Assembly: GCF_001310085.1 (NCBI RefSeq)
Contig: NZ_CP012643.1
Coordinates: forward strand, 372,001 to 436,000
Direction: 5' to 3'
Origin: Rufibacter tibetensis
GTDB lineage: Bacteria; Bacteroidota; Bacteroidia; Cytophagales; Hymenobacteraceae
DNA: 64,000 nucleotides
Below the pieces are notes generated by a model. It had not been told where the DNA came from. It did no database searches and worked only from the letters and a program-made list of their open reading frames with translations. The position numbers and the translations under genes were made by a program. Of the stretch, positions 7,351-16,393 are shown piece by piece. Positions within the stretch are counted from its first letter, which is position 1, and every line of letters starts with the position of its first letter.

Positions 7351-9225
7351 ATGAAACCGGCGAAATATCTTCTTTCCCTCGCGTTATCTGTCACATACTC
7401 GCTTGCCATTGCCCAGCACCAACTGCCCATGCCGCGCAACATCGCGGCGGCCTACCAGAAAGGCACCCGCAGCCTGGACGGTTCCCCCGGGAAAAGCTAC
7501 TGGCAAAATACCGCCGACTATACCATCAAGATTGATTTTGACCCGTTTTCTAGAAAACTGGCCGGAACCGTAGACATCGATTACACCAACAACAGCCCTG
7601 ACACCCTGAAGCAGATTGTCTTCAAGCTGTACCCCAACTATTACCAGAAAGGGGCACCCCGTGCCAATACCATAGCTCCCGAAGATGTAAGCGAAGGCGT
7701 GAAGATTGAACACTTCAGCGTAAACCAGGAAGCGCAGGATGTACGAAAACTTCGCATTGACGCTACCAACCTCACCCTCCGGGTCAAACCTATTCCTCCT
7801 AAGCAGAAAGCGAAGTTCTACATCGCTTACAACTACATCCTGAACGCCGGCTCGCACATGCGCACCGGGCAGGTAGACTCATTGGGCGCGGCATTTGTGG
7901 CGTACTTCTTCCCCCGCATTGCCGTGTATGACGATGTGGACGGCTGGAACCGAATTCCGTACCTCGGCCCGGCCGAGTTTTACAATGATTTCTGCTCTTT
8001 CAACACTGAGATCACCGTTCCGAAGAACTTTGTGGTGTGGGCCACCGGTGATCTGAAGAACGCCTCGGAAGTGCTCTCCAGGAAACATGCCAAGCGCCTG
8101 GCAGAGGCCGAGAAGAAGGATGCCATAGTCGCCATAATTGACCAAAAAGACCTGAAGCGCCAAGACATCACCGCCCAGAATGCCCGCAACACCTGGAAAT
8201 TCTCGGCCGAAAACGTGGTGGATTTCGCCTTCGCCACCTCTGACCATTACCTCTGGAACTCCTCTAGCCTGGTAGTAGACCCTAAAACCAAACGCCGAAC
8301 CCGCGTAGATGTGGCCTACAATCCGGTACACCACGATTTTGAGGAGGTGATTCACTTCTCGCGCAAAACCGTTGAAGCCATGAGCTACACTTTTCCGAAG
8401 TGGCCTTTCCCCTACTCCCATGAAACCGTGTTTGATGGACTAGACCAGATGGAATACCCTATGATGGTGAACGACAATCCCGTGAAAACCCGCGAAGACG
8501 CCATCACCCTTACGGATCACGAAATCTTCCACACCATGTTCCCCTTCTACATGGGCACAAATGAAACCAAGTACGGCTGGATGGATGAAGGCTGGGCCAC
8601 CTTGGGCGAATGGATCATCTCCTCTATCATTGAACCTAAACTGGAAGATGACTACGGCGTGGCTCCGTACGCCCAAATGGCTGCTACTGAGGCCGACATG
8701 CCCATCATGACGTTGACCACCCAACAGAACGGGGCTCCTTTCTTCCTGAACTCCTATCCTAAACCGGCACTTGGGTACCTGTATGTGAAACAGATGCTGG
8801 GCGATGAACTGTTCACGAAGGCACTGCACCACTACATTGCCCAATGGAATGGAAAACACCCCTTGCCTTGGGACTTCTTCAATGCCATGAACGCGGGTGC
8901 GGGTCGAAACCTGAACTGGTTTTGGAAACGCTGGTTCTTTGACGAAGGATACCCAGATCTGGCTATTACCAACGTGCAGCAACAGGCCGGTCAGTACCAG
9001 ATTACCGTACAGGCCAAAGGCTCCAAACCCGTTCCGGTAGAATTGGTGGTTACTTACGCTGATAATACCACGTCTACAATTCACCGCAATGTGTCTGTTT
9101 GGGAGACAGGCAACACATCTGTGCAGGTTGATTTCAAGCCAACCAAAGCCGTGAAGAAATTTGAGCTGAAAGGCACCTATGTTCCTGATTCTAACCCTAA
9201 AGACAATGTGTATGTGGTGAAGTAA
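7351..9225 (+). CDS. M1 family metallopeptidase
   Basis: Exported zinc aminopeptidase-like protein of 624 residues with a signal peptide (residues 1-22, ending AIAQ). The gluzincin motif HEIFH has zinc ligands H390 and H394 and catalytic E391. The third ligand E413 in WMDEGWA is exactly 18 residues on, the M1 spacing. A variant of the GAMEN substrate loop, DQMEYPMM, lies just upstream. The N-terminal beta domain and the LNWFWKRWFFDEGYPDL segment are typical of secreted Bacteroidota M1 enzymes. It probably degrades peptides in the periplasm. It is a stand-alone gene bounded by hairpins on both sides. Confidence 0.92.
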   Translation: MKPAKYLLSLALSVTYSLAIAQHQLPMPRNIAAAYQKGTRSLDGSPGKSYWQNTADYTIKIDFDPFSRKLAGTVDIDYTNNSPDTLKQIVFKLYPNYYQKGAPRANTIAPEDVSEGVKIEHFSVNQEAQDVRKLRIDATNLTLRVKPIPPKQKAKFYIAYNYILNAGSHMRTGQVDSLGAAFVAYFFPRIAVYDDVDGWNRIPYLGPAEFYNDFCSFNTEITVPKNFVVWATGDLKNASEVLSRKHAKRLAEAEKKDAIVAIIDQKDLKRQDITAQNARNTWKFSAENVVDFAFATSDHYLWNSSSLVVDPKTKRRTRVDVAYNPVHHDFEEVIHFSRKTVEAMSYTFPKWPFPYSHETVFDGLDQMEYPMMVNDNPVKTREDAITLTDHEIFHTMFPFYMGTNETKYGWMDEGWATLGEWIISSIIEPKLEDDYGVAPYAQMAATEADMPIMTLTTQQNGAPFFLNSYPKPALGYLYVKQMLGDELFTKALHHYIAQWNGKHPLPWDFFNAMNAGAGRNLNWFWKRWFFDEGYPDLAITNVQQQAGQYQITVQAKGSKPVPVELVVTYADNTTSTIHRNVSVWETGNTSVQVDFKPTKAVKKFELKGTYVPDSNPKDNVYVVK

Positions 9226-9241
9226 TCTACTAGGTTTCTAA

Positions 9242-9293
9242 AAAGGAAAGCCGCGGAAAGAGACTTGAAGTTCTCTTTCCGCGGCTTTCCTTT
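9242..9293. terminator. Bidirectional terminator between M1 peptidase and crtW
   Basis: Perfect 22-bp arms (9242-9263 and 9272-9293) with an 8-base loop, between convergent genes. A and T runs at the arm ends serve both strands. Confidence 0.85.
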
Positions 9294-9330
9294 ATAAAGG
9301 TGTTTCCCTAATAATATCTGAGCAAAACAA

Positions 9331-10035
9331 TTAATGTCCTTTTGCCATCCGGTCTTTTTCCTGGTAGAGCTTCCACCAAGGTAAATAAGGCTTATCATGG
9401 TGTTCATAGTGGTACCCAAAAAAATAACAGCTTATAAAAGCCCATAAGTGGTTGCGGCCTTGGGTGGAGGATTTATGCTTATTCGTATGTTCGTGCTCTC
9501 CCCGGTGCGGCAGATACGTCCCGAAATAGAACAACTGAAACGTCGCCAGTACTGATGGTACCATCCAGAATAGAATGATATTCTCAACAGGGAACCAGAG
9601 TTGTAGCAGGTGGTAGGTACCAGCCATCAGCAGTACTTGCACAATCGTGATGTATTGCCGGGCGAAGCTGAAGAACCACAGGAAGAAGTTTCCGCCGTGG
9701 TAATCTGGATCTTGGTCAGTAGCTACGTGCCGGTGGTGGAGGTGGTGTTTTGGAAAAAGCCTACCGTAGTAGTTGTATGCAAATAAGCCAGCACAGAGGG
9801 TCCCAATAAAAGTGTTCAGCCTTTTGTTACCCGGAGCTACTACGCCGTGCATAGCATCATGGGCTGTTATGAAAAGGCCAGTGTACAGATGCGTCATCAC
9901 CAGCACCGCCAGATAGGTAAATGGCGACTTGAAAGAAACATCCCAATGTAGCAAAAACCACAGCACACTTCCCCATGCCACCAAAATGGTGCAGGCAATC
10001 AGAATTCCGGTATGTTTTTGCAAAAGAAGCTTCAA
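9331..10035 (-). CDS. crtW: Beta-carotene ketolase CrtW
   Basis: Membrane-bound di-iron oxygenase that adds 4-keto groups to beta-ionone rings (beta-carotene to echinenone/canthaxanthin, zeaxanthin to astaxanthin). It has 234 residues. Histidine clusters are HDAMH (59-63), HHLHHRH (97-103), FGTYLPHRGEHEH (171-183) and YHYEHH (208-213). FITAHDAMHG and FGTYLPHR are closer to CrtW than to general fatty-acid desaturases. Several hydrophobic segments lie between the clusters. It is the last gene of the carotenoid region, 163 bp after ispH on the same strand. A general desaturase is the alternative, but context argues for CrtW. Confidence 0.88.
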   Translation of the reverse strand: MKLLLQKHTGILIACTILVAWGSVLWFLLHWDVSFKSPFTYLAVLVMTHLYTGLFITAHDAMHGVVAPGNKRLNTFIGTLCAGLFAYNYYGRLFPKHHLHHRHVATDQDPDYHGGNFFLWFFSFARQYITIVQVLLMAGTYHLLQLWFPVENIILFWMVPSVLATFQLFYFGTYLPHRGEHEHTNKHKSSTQGRNHLWAFISCYFFGYHYEHHDKPYLPWWKLYQEKDRMAKGH

Positions 10036-10198
10036 AACAATAAGACTCAGATTTACCCTCTATTTACGAAGGTACTACTCTTTTGGTAAGGTGAGATAAG
10101 CTGGTACCCTTTCTAGGATAGCTTTAGAGGTCCGTTTATGGCAGTACTCCAAGGTGAAATTCGACTTATTTCAAAAAACCAGACCTAAAACCTAATGA

Positions 10199-11044
10199 CT
10201 AAAATGCCAACATGGCATTTCGGACTTCTTCCATCAGCCACATGGGCGTTGAGGTAGCGCCACAGATGCCAATGGTATCTCCTTCGTCAAACCACTCCGG
10301 GTTAAGCTCTTCTACTTTTGAAACAAAGTAAGTATTGGGGTTGGTGTCTTTGCATACCTGGTACAACACCCGCCCATTAGAGGACTTAGTCCCTGAAACA
10401 AACACAATCTTGTCAAATTGCTGGGAAAAGCGTCTTAACTCCTTATCACGGTTTGAAACTTGCCGGCAGATGGTGTCATTGGCTGCTACAGAATACCCCC
10501 GGGTTTCCAGTTCGTTTTTGATGCGGTAAAAGTTATCGGTGCTTTTGGTGGTCTGGCTGTAGAGGGTAATGTTCTGGGGCAACTCGTGTCGAAGCAACTC
10601 CTCCAGGTTCTCAAACACCACGGCCTCATTGTTGGTCTGACCAAGCAAACCTAATACCTCAGCATGACCGTGCTTTCCGTAAATGAAAATCTGGTCTTTC
10701 TTGTCAAAGGAAGTTTTGATACGATTCTGCAACTTCAGGACCACCGGGCACGAGGCATCTACCAGGGTGAGGTTGTTTTGCAGAGCAGTCTGGTAGGTAG
10801 AAGGCGGCTCGCCGTGTGCCCTTATGAGTACACATTCATCGCGAAGGGTATTTAGGGTATCATAGTTGATGATTCGCAGACCCTTTTTCTGAAGCCGTTC
10901 TACTTCTACATCGTTGTGCACGATGTCTCCCAGGCAATACAGGTAACCTTGTTCCTCCAACAGGTCCTCGGCCATCTGAATGGCATAGATGACCCCGAAG
11001 CAAAAGCCTGAACTTGAATCTATTTGTACCTGTAGCTGACGCAT
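10199..11044 (-). CDS. ispH: 4-hydroxy-3-methylbut-2-enyl diphosphate reductase IspH
   Basis: Last step of the MEP pathway: reduction of HMBPP to IPP and DMAPP, the C5 units for carotenoids. The 281-residue protein has the three cluster-ligand cysteines: C15 in SSGFCFGV, one in DASCPVV, and one in GICGATSTP. IRAHGEPPS and YGKHGHAEVLGLLGQ are further signatures, with active-site His in each. It lies between crtB/hypothetical and crtW on the same strand, feeding precursor into that pathway. The palindrome TAAACAAGTTTA (11051-11062) lies 6 bases before the start and could be a regulatory site. Confidence 0.95.
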   Translation of the reverse strand: MRQLQVQIDSSSGFCFGVIYAIQMAEDLLEEQGYLYCLGDIVHNDVEVERLQKKGLRIINYDTLNTLRDECVLIRAHGEPPSTYQTALQNNLTLVDASCPVVLKLQNRIKTSFDKKDQIFIYGKHGHAEVLGLLGQTNNEAVVFENLEELLRHELPQNITLYSQTTKSTDNFYRIKNELETRGYSVAANDTICRQVSNRDKELRRFSQQFDKIVFVSGTKSSNGRVLYQVCKDTNPNTYFVSKVEELNPEWFDEGDTIGICGATSTPMWLMEEVRNAMLAF

Positions 11045-11346
11045 AATTACTAAACAAGTTTACTTACCAGTTTGTTTGTGCGTACTTCCGTTTTTTGCCG
11101 TCAATTCCTTTTTAACAGTGTTATTCTTAAAGGAAGAACACATGCTAAAAATAAGGCTAGAGGCTCTTTAGGAGACAATATATACTCTTGAAAGTCTCCA
11201 AGTATTAAAAGTTACCACTGCAGTAACCTTAATAAAAAGCAGTTCTGAATTTTAAAGAACGATGTTGAGCAAGAAGATGGTTTCTCAGGCTAAACCCAGA
11301 ATCCAACCAGAATGTGAATCAGCTTAATAAGGCAAAGCGCCTTAGT
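11045..11346. other. Non-coding gap between the small crt-linked gene and ispH
   Basis: About 300 bp with no convincing reading frame on either strand. It should contain the ispH promoter. The only structure seen is the TAAAC-AA-GTTTA palindrome at 11051-11062. Confidence 0.5.
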
Positions 11347-11877
11347 CTATAAGTTCAATTTGGCAATCTGTTGCTGTTCCTGTTGGGTAAGTAACTCTTT
11401 CCGCAGCAGGAAGTCGCGCATGATCTTAACTGTTTCAGGAGAGATGCCAGACCGTGGATGCCGTAAAATAGCGGCCATAAAAATCTTTTTGTCCTCCTCC
11501 AGGTGGCTGCTCATGTTCAGGTACCTAGGAATATAGTTTTCTATGGAAAACCGCAGGAACCGAACCTCAGGATCTTGTTTGTCCAAAGCCACAGCATCTT
11601 CAAATAATTGCGAAGATTGCCGCAGGTATTTCAGCTTAGCATAAGGGCTCCAGACATGCTTTGCCATAATTGCATGAGAAACAGCTTTATAGCCTAATTT
11701 CAGGGGATCCTTTCCCTGATATTTTTCCATCAAAGACAAGAACTTCTGGGCTATTTCTTCACTTTTGGTAGCGGTTTGGTAGTAGTTTAGTAAAGAGGCA
11801 TGCGAGTAAGGATCTGATTTCTGTGGAGTGATCATCAGAAAAAAGCACAAGTACAACAGGGAAGCGAGTAACTGCAT
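11347..11877 (-). CDS. Conserved hypothetical protein coupled to crtB
   Basis: A 176-residue protein with an N-terminal hydrophobic segment (about residues 3-17, LLASLLYLCFFLMI) and then a mainly helical, charged body resembling TPR-like repeats (KLKYLRQSSQLFEDAVALDKQDPEVRFLR). Its start codon shares a base with the crtB stop, so it is translationally coupled. Similar genes often follow crtB in carotenoid operons of Bacteroidota, which suggests a role in carotenoid synthesis or placement, but no function is established. It is not a lycopene cyclase: it lacks both multiple membrane segments and an FAD motif. Confidence 0.7.
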   Translation of the reverse strand: MQLLASLLYLCFFLMITPQKSDPYSHASLLNYYQTATKSEEIAQKFLSLMEKYQGKDPLKLGYKAVSHAIMAKHVWSPYAKLKYLRQSSQLFEDAVALDKQDPEVRFLRFSIENYIPRYLNMSSHLEEDKKIFMAAILRHPRSGISPETVKIMRDFLLRKELLTQQEQQQIAKLNL

Positions 11878-12731
11878 CAGATAGTGTTAAGCTGGTATCT
11901 AATATACGAACTTAGCAGCAAAGCGAACTTCGTATTGTCAGGCACTCTTACGCGTTCTGCCATTATTTGGGCGGCAGGAAGCTGCTTAATTTTTTTGAAC
12001 AGCTTTAGATAATAGATGTATGCCAGATAAACGCCCAACCGCGCGCCCTTCGGCAACGCGAGAATACCCTTATAGGCATCATCAAAATCTTGCTGTATAT
12101 TGGCTTCTATTTCTTCCTTGTCCTGGTTGCAGAAAGACCTGAAATCTACCTGGGGGAAATACACGCGCCCACGGTCCTGGAAGTCACTTCTGATGTCACG
12201 CAGGAAATTTACTTTCTGGAACGCTGCCCCCAGAGAACAGGCCGAGGACTTAAGACGGTCAAACATTTCATGGTCACCTTCGCAGAACACACGCAGGCAC
12301 ATGAGGCCCACTACTTCGGCAGAGCCGTAAATGTATTCTTCATAAAGGTCACAGTTATATTTTTGGTCCAGGAGGTCCATTTCCATGCTGTGCAGGAAAG
12401 CATCAATAAACTCCGGATCAATATTATACTTGTTCACCACCATCTGGAAGGAGTGCAACACCGGGTTCAAGCTGATTCTTTCTTCCAACGCTTGGTACGT
12501 CTCCTGCCGAAACCGCTCCAAAAGGACGGCGCGATCATGAGAATGGAATGTGTCTACAATCTCATCGGCGAACCGGACAAACCCGTAAATGGCATAGATA
12601 GGATCATGAAACCGCGGATGCAAAGTTTTGATACCTAACGTAAAAGAGGTGCTGTAGCGCTGCGTGATAAGTTTGCTACATTCCAGCGTGGTGTTATCAA
12701 AAAGGGTCATGTGCGCTGGTATCATTGTCAT
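11877..12731 (-). CDS. crtB: Phytoene synthase CrtB
   Basis: Joins two geranylgeranyl diphosphates head-to-head into 15-cis-phytoene at the inner membrane face. The 284-residue protein has both Asp-rich metal-binding motifs of trans-isoprenyl squalene/phytoene synthases: DEIVD in RFADEIVDTF (near residue 52) and DIRSD in NFLRDIRSDFQDRGRVYFP (near residue 176). Its start overlaps the crtI stop in an ATGA, and its stop abuts the next gene, so crtI, crtB and the small gene form a tight operon. The first three Met codons (M1, M3, M8) leave the exact start open; M1 is supported by the overlap. Confidence 0.95.
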   Translation of the reverse strand: MTMIPAHMTLFDNTTLECSKLITQRYSTSFTLGIKTLHPRFHDPIYAIYGFVRFADEIVDTFHSHDRAVLLERFRQETYQALEERISLNPVLHSFQMVVNKYNIDPEFIDAFLHSMEMDLLDQKYNCDLYEEYIYGSAEVVGLMCLRVFCEGDHEMFDRLKSSACSLGAAFQKVNFLRDIRSDFQDRGRVYFPQVDFRSFCNQDKEEIEANIQQDFDDAYKGILALPKGARLGVYLAYIYYLKLFKKIKQLPAAQIMAERVRVPDNTKFALLLSSYIRYQLNTI

Positions 12732-14248
12732 AGCGTTAGGGTGGTTTCCTGTGGGGCAAAGTCTTTGATGACCTCAGAAGCGACTACCTGTCCTGAAATA
12801 AGGGAGGGGGGCACTCCCGGACCTGGAACCGTTAATTGCCCGGTGTAAAACAGGTTTTTAACTTTCTTGCTCTTCAGGCTGGGTTTGAGCACCGCAGTCT
12901 GCAGCAGGGTATTCGCTAAACCATAAGCATTGCCTTTGAAGGCGTGGTAGTCTTTCATGAAATCCTGGTGGGCATAGGTTCTTTTGTAGAGGACGTGGTT
13001 TCTTACTTCCTGCCCCGTAATTTTCTCCAGACGCTCTATCACCATCTTGTAGTAATGTTCCCGCACCTCAGGGGTATCCTGCAAGTCTGGCGCCACCGGA
13101 ATCAAAACAAACAGGTTCTCTTTGCCTTCCGGCGCTACCGAAGAGTCTGTTTGGGAAGGAACAGACACGTAAAACAGCGGTTTCTTAGGCCAGGCTGGTT
13201 GAGTATAGATTTCATGCGCGTGCGGGCCGAAGTCTTCGTCAAAAAATAAATTATGGTGCCGAAGCCCCTTCAGCTTTTTATCTAAGCCCAGGTAGAAGAT
13301 AAGAGACGAGGGTGCCATGACACGGGAGTCCCAGTACTTATCAGTGTAACTGCGGTATTCCTCAGGTAGCAGTTTGGTTTCCAAGTGATGATAATCTGAG
13401 CCACCAATGACGACATCAGCGTCATATTGCCCTTTGGTGGTGACAACCCTAGTGATGCTGCCTTTTTGCATTTCCAGGCTCTCCACCTCCTCGCCTAACT
13501 TCATTTTTACACCTTGTTCCAGCGCCAGTGCTACCAACCCTTCCACTATCTTGTGCATGCCGCCCATTGGGTACCAGGTACCCAAGGCCATGTCTGCATA
13601 ATTCATGAGGCTGTACAAGGCAGGGGTGTTCTGGGGCAGGGCTCCTAAAAACAGGATGGGAAACTCCATGAGCTGGATCAGCCGCGGGTGTTTGAAGTAC
13701 TTACGCACATGCTTGTGCATGGACTGGAAAACATCTAGCCGCAGCACATCTACCAATAGCTTTATATCTATGAACTCTGAAAAGGAACGGCTTGGCTTGT
13801 ACACCAGGTTATTGATGCCTACTTCATATTTGTAAGCCGCCTGCTTTAAAAAAGCCCGTAATTTTTCAGCAGAACCGGGTTCTAATGACTCAAACAGTGC
13901 CTCCAGCTGAGTCATGCCCGCAGGTAGTTCCATAGCGTCCTGTGGACCATACAGCACCTGATAGGAAGGGTCAAGCCGTTGTAGCTGGTAATAATCTGCG
14001 GTGGTTTTCCCAAACTTTTGGAAAAACTGCTCAAAAACATCTGGCATCCAATACCAACTGGGCCCCATATCAAAAGTAAAGCCCAAGGCATGAAATACCC
14101 GGGCTCTCCCTCCTGCTACTTCGTTTTTCTCAAGGAGTGTAACTGAATATCCGGCCTGGGCTAAGCTAGCCGAAGCTGCCAAACCGGCAAAACCGGCTCC
14201 TATGACAATTACTTTTTTCCTGGGGAGATCATGCATGTTAAAAGCCAA
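12728..14248 (-). CDS. crtI: Phytoene desaturase CrtI
   Basis: FAD-dependent desaturase/isomerase that takes phytoene to lycopene (usually four steps). The 506-residue protein begins with a dinucleotide-binding fold, VIVIGAGFAGLAASASLAQAGY (near residues 14-35), followed by the E and GGRA that bind FAD. The C-terminal carotenoid-binding signature is LFYTGQLTVPGPGVPPSLISGQVV near residue 465. It is the first gene of the crtI-crtB-small gene operon and lies 141 bp after an ECF sigma gene on the same strand. The start is either M1 or M5. Confidence 0.95.
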   Translation of the reverse strand: MAFNMHDLPRKKVIVIGAGFAGLAASASLAQAGYSVTLLEKNEVAGGRARVFHALGFTFDMGPSWYWMPDVFEQFFQKFGKTTADYYQLQRLDPSYQVLYGPQDAMELPAGMTQLEALFESLEPGSAEKLRAFLKQAAYKYEVGINNLVYKPSRSFSEFIDIKLLVDVLRLDVFQSMHKHVRKYFKHPRLIQLMEFPILFLGALPQNTPALYSLMNYADMALGTWYPMGGMHKIVEGLVALALEQGVKMKLGEEVESLEMQKGSITRVVTTKGQYDADVVIGGSDYHHLETKLLPEEYRSYTDKYWDSRVMAPSSLIFYLGLDKKLKGLRHHNLFFDEDFGPHAHEIYTQPAWPKKPLFYVSVPSQTDSSVAPEGKENLFVLIPVAPDLQDTPEVREHYYKMVIERLEKITGQEVRNHVLYKRTYAHQDFMKDYHAFKGNAYGLANTLLQTAVLKPSLKSKKVKNLFYTGQLTVPGPGVPPSLISGQVVASEVIKDFAPQETTLTL

Positions 14249-14389
14249 GAGATGATTTAGAAACCTTCAATGAAACCTGTTAAAAGATTTATACCTCTTT
14301 TACAGTAACAAGATACATTTTTTTTATGCCACAATCCAATTCTGCCCTGCTTAGTGTCATACTAGCAGAGCTTAGAACAGGCACAAACC

Positions 14390-14905
14390 TTAGTCTGCGT
14401 ATGCATATCCTTTCAGCTCCTGCTTTAATTCTTTGCGTGCCAGGTGAATCCGGTTTTTAACCGTTCCAATAGGTAGCTTCAGTTTATCAGATATCTCCAG
14501 GTACTTGTAGCCCACATAATACATCATGAACGGTGTACGCAACTCCTCAGGTAGTTTCTCAATGGCGGCATAAATATCATTCAAGGCAAACTCCCCGGAG
14601 GCACCGTTCACCGCAATCATCCTGTCGTCGGTTGGGTGCGTCTGGATATAGTCAGTGGTGTCTACCGAGCTGGAGCGCTTGGTGATTTTATTGTAATGGT
14701 TGATGAAGGTGTTTCGCATGATGGTGTACAACCATGCCTTTAGATTGGTGCCCGCCTTAAACTTGTCCCGATTTACGAAGGCTTTCAGGAGGGTTTCCTG
14801 CACTAAATCCTTCGCATCATCACTATCACGGGTCAGGTTGTACGCAGCTGGACGGAGAGTAGGCGCCATGCGCTCCACAACGGAAGTAAATTCTAGTGCA
14901 GTCAT
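14390..14905 (-). CDS. ECF-type RNA polymerase sigma factor
   Basis: A 171-residue sigma-70 family factor of the extracytoplasmic-function class, with region 2 (SDDAKDLVQETLLKAF, AWLYTIMRNTFINHY) and region 4 (LPEELRTPFMMYYVGYKYLEISDKLKLPIGTVKNRIHLARKEL). No anti-sigma gene is adjacent. It sits between the crtZ-merR pair and crtI on the same strand, an arrangement common in pigmented Bacteroidota, and is therefore a good candidate activator of the carotenoid genes. Just upstream, TTTAATG-N5-CATTAAA (14920-14938) is a possible autoregulatory site. Confidence 0.88.
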   Translation of the reverse strand: MTALEFTSVVERMAPTLRPAAYNLTRDSDDAKDLVQETLLKAFVNRDKFKAGTNLKAWLYTIMRNTFINHYNKITKRSSSVDTTDYIQTHPTDDRMIAVNGASGEFALNDIYAAIEKLPEELRTPFMMYYVGYKYLEISDKLKLPIGTVKNRIHLARKELKQELKGYAYAD

Positions 14906-15467
14906 TTGTTTGTTTAATTTTTAATGCTAAACATTAAACAATAATACGATTTGTAAAAATATAAAGCTAACTTATGTTTAATTTTTTTAAATAAATTTTA
15001 AACAAAATTTCACTAATAAGAGACCTGCAGGTAAGGAGCAAAGGATTACCTCAGTAAAGAGCTTTTAAAGGTTAGGGAGTGTCGATCCATACATACTAGA
15101 TGAAATGGCACTTTGGATTTCACAGGAGCTTAAAGAGAAGATTGAAAGAGGAAGCAACAGAGCAAAACACGTTTTCACCTTAGCTTCTGAAGAACGGCGA
15201 TAAATAGCTAAATAAAACCTACTCTGCCAGGAAGGATTGCATTCTGAAAACGGACATTGCGGAGAGGTGGGGTGGAATAAAGCCTGATTTTTCTTCTGTA
15301 AAATTCAAAGGAGCCAGTATGTAGCAAAGACAGGGAACGGCCTTTCAGGGAAGCTTATCCAATTAGAAGCTTTCCTCACCAAATAACTTAATCAAAGTGT
15401 GTTTTTATGGCCTTTTAGGAAAAAACCTCCTAAACAGGAAAGGATACAGGTTGCCACCAGCCAGAGA
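14906..15467. other. Non-coding gap upstream of the ECF sigma gene
   Basis: About 560 bp, very AT-rich from 14915 to 15015, with no reading frame that looks protein-like. It contains the inverted repeat TTTAATG/CATTAAA (14920-14926 and 14932-14938), 15 bases before the sigma-factor start. No terminator-type hairpin was recognised for the merR gene that ends at 15468. Confidence 0.5.
14920..14938 (-). promoter_or_regulatory. Inverted repeat in sigma-factor leader
   Basis: Perfect 7-bp arms with a 5-bp spacer (TTTAATG, CATTAAA), 15 bases upstream of the ECF start codon. Size and symmetry suit a dimeric regulator such as the neighbouring MerR protein, but no binding site for it is known. Confidence 0.35.
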
Positions 15468-16364
15468 TCAGGCATGCACCAGGTTGGTTTTAGAGAGCCA
15501 TTGCTCGAAGCTGTCCAGGGTAGCGAAGTAAGTGACCCTTTTAGGAAGCGTTTGCTGAAACGTCTGTAAAATGTAACCGCTTAGCAAAAGTTGAGTGTTA
15601 GGCACTTCCGTCAACAACTGTTGCAGATACTCTTCCATCTGCTCCCGGGGAGGCGAGGTAGTGAAGACAGAACAAATGTAATCGGGTTTGAACTGGTGCG
15701 AGGCTTTGAATAAATCTTCCAAAGGAAGATGCTGGCCCAGGTATAGGGTATGGAACCCATTAGCCCGAAATTGGAAATGGCTGTAAAGAAGGGACAACTC
15801 ATGCAATTCACCTTCTGGTAAATAGAGCAATATTTTAGGAGCATCAGGAGTTCTGACAAGCCGTTGCCCGTCAATAGCCACCAGCATTTTCTGCCGGATC
15901 AATTGACTTATAAAATGTTCATGGGCGGGCGTGATGTTGCCTGTCTGCCACAATAAGCCAATTTTATTTAAGAAGGGATACACCACTTGTTTCACGGAGT
16001 CTGTGAAACCAAGCTGCAACACCGCTCTGCTTAACACCCGCTCAAATAAGACCTCGTCCAGCTCTACCATGGCAATGATGAGCTGGCTCATGAACTGATC
16101 CTTCCCTAGTTCAGCCTCTGTGATTTTAAGCACCTCCTGGGCAACCTGGTGAGGTGGTAATTGGGCAATCTTGGAAATCTTGTAACCTTCCTGGTACAGT
16201 AAAGCTACATTCAGCAGATTTTTAAGGTCAGCATCGTCATAGTACCTGATGTTGGTAGTAGTACGTTTGGGAGCCAATAGTTGGTACCGCTGTTCCCAGA
16301 TACGAAGCGTATGGGCTTTGATGCCAGACAAATGCTCTAACTCTTTTATAGAGTAATGCGCCAC
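15468..16364 (-). CDS. MerR-family regulator with B12-binding domain (CarH/LitR-like photoreceptor candidate)
   Basis: A 298-residue repressor-like protein. Residues 1-70 are a MerR winged helix-turn-helix (YSIKELEHLSGIKAHTLRIW and the IRYY wing). Residues about 85-165 match the helical cap and residues 175-290 the cobalamin-binding Rossmann domain. W139-x9-E149-H150 reproduces the W-x9-EH motif that contacts adenosylcobalamin in CarH. GELHE carries H188 at the place of the lower cobalt ligand, although the Gly that normally ends ExHxxG is Ser here. In CarH, darkness favours DNA-bound tetramers and light breaks the Co-C bond and derepresses carotenoid genes. Location beside crtZ, 29 bp downstream of it, fits that role. 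Light response is inferred. Confidence 0.8.
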   Translation of the reverse strand: MAHYSIKELEHLSGIKAHTLRIWEQRYQLLAPKRTTTNIRYYDDADLKNLLNVALLYQEGYKISKIAQLPPHQVAQEVLKITEAELGKDQFMSQLIIAMVELDEVLFERVLSRAVLQLGFTDSVKQVVYPFLNKIGLLWQTGNITPAHEHFISQLIRQKMLVAIDGQRLVRTPDAPKILLYLPEGELHELSLLYSHFQFRANGFHTLYLGQHLPLEDLFKASHQFKPDYICSVFTTSPPREQMEEYLQQLLTEVPNTQLLLSGYILQTFQQTLPKRVTYFATLDSFEQWLSKTNLVHA

Positions 16365-16393
16365 AGGAGAGAGTTTAGAAACGAAACGTAAAG

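Noticed and set aside
7158-7535. Plus-strand frame starting in the terminator after the HMA gene
   Set aside because: It runs out of frame into the M1 peptidase gene and its start sits on the terminator hairpin.
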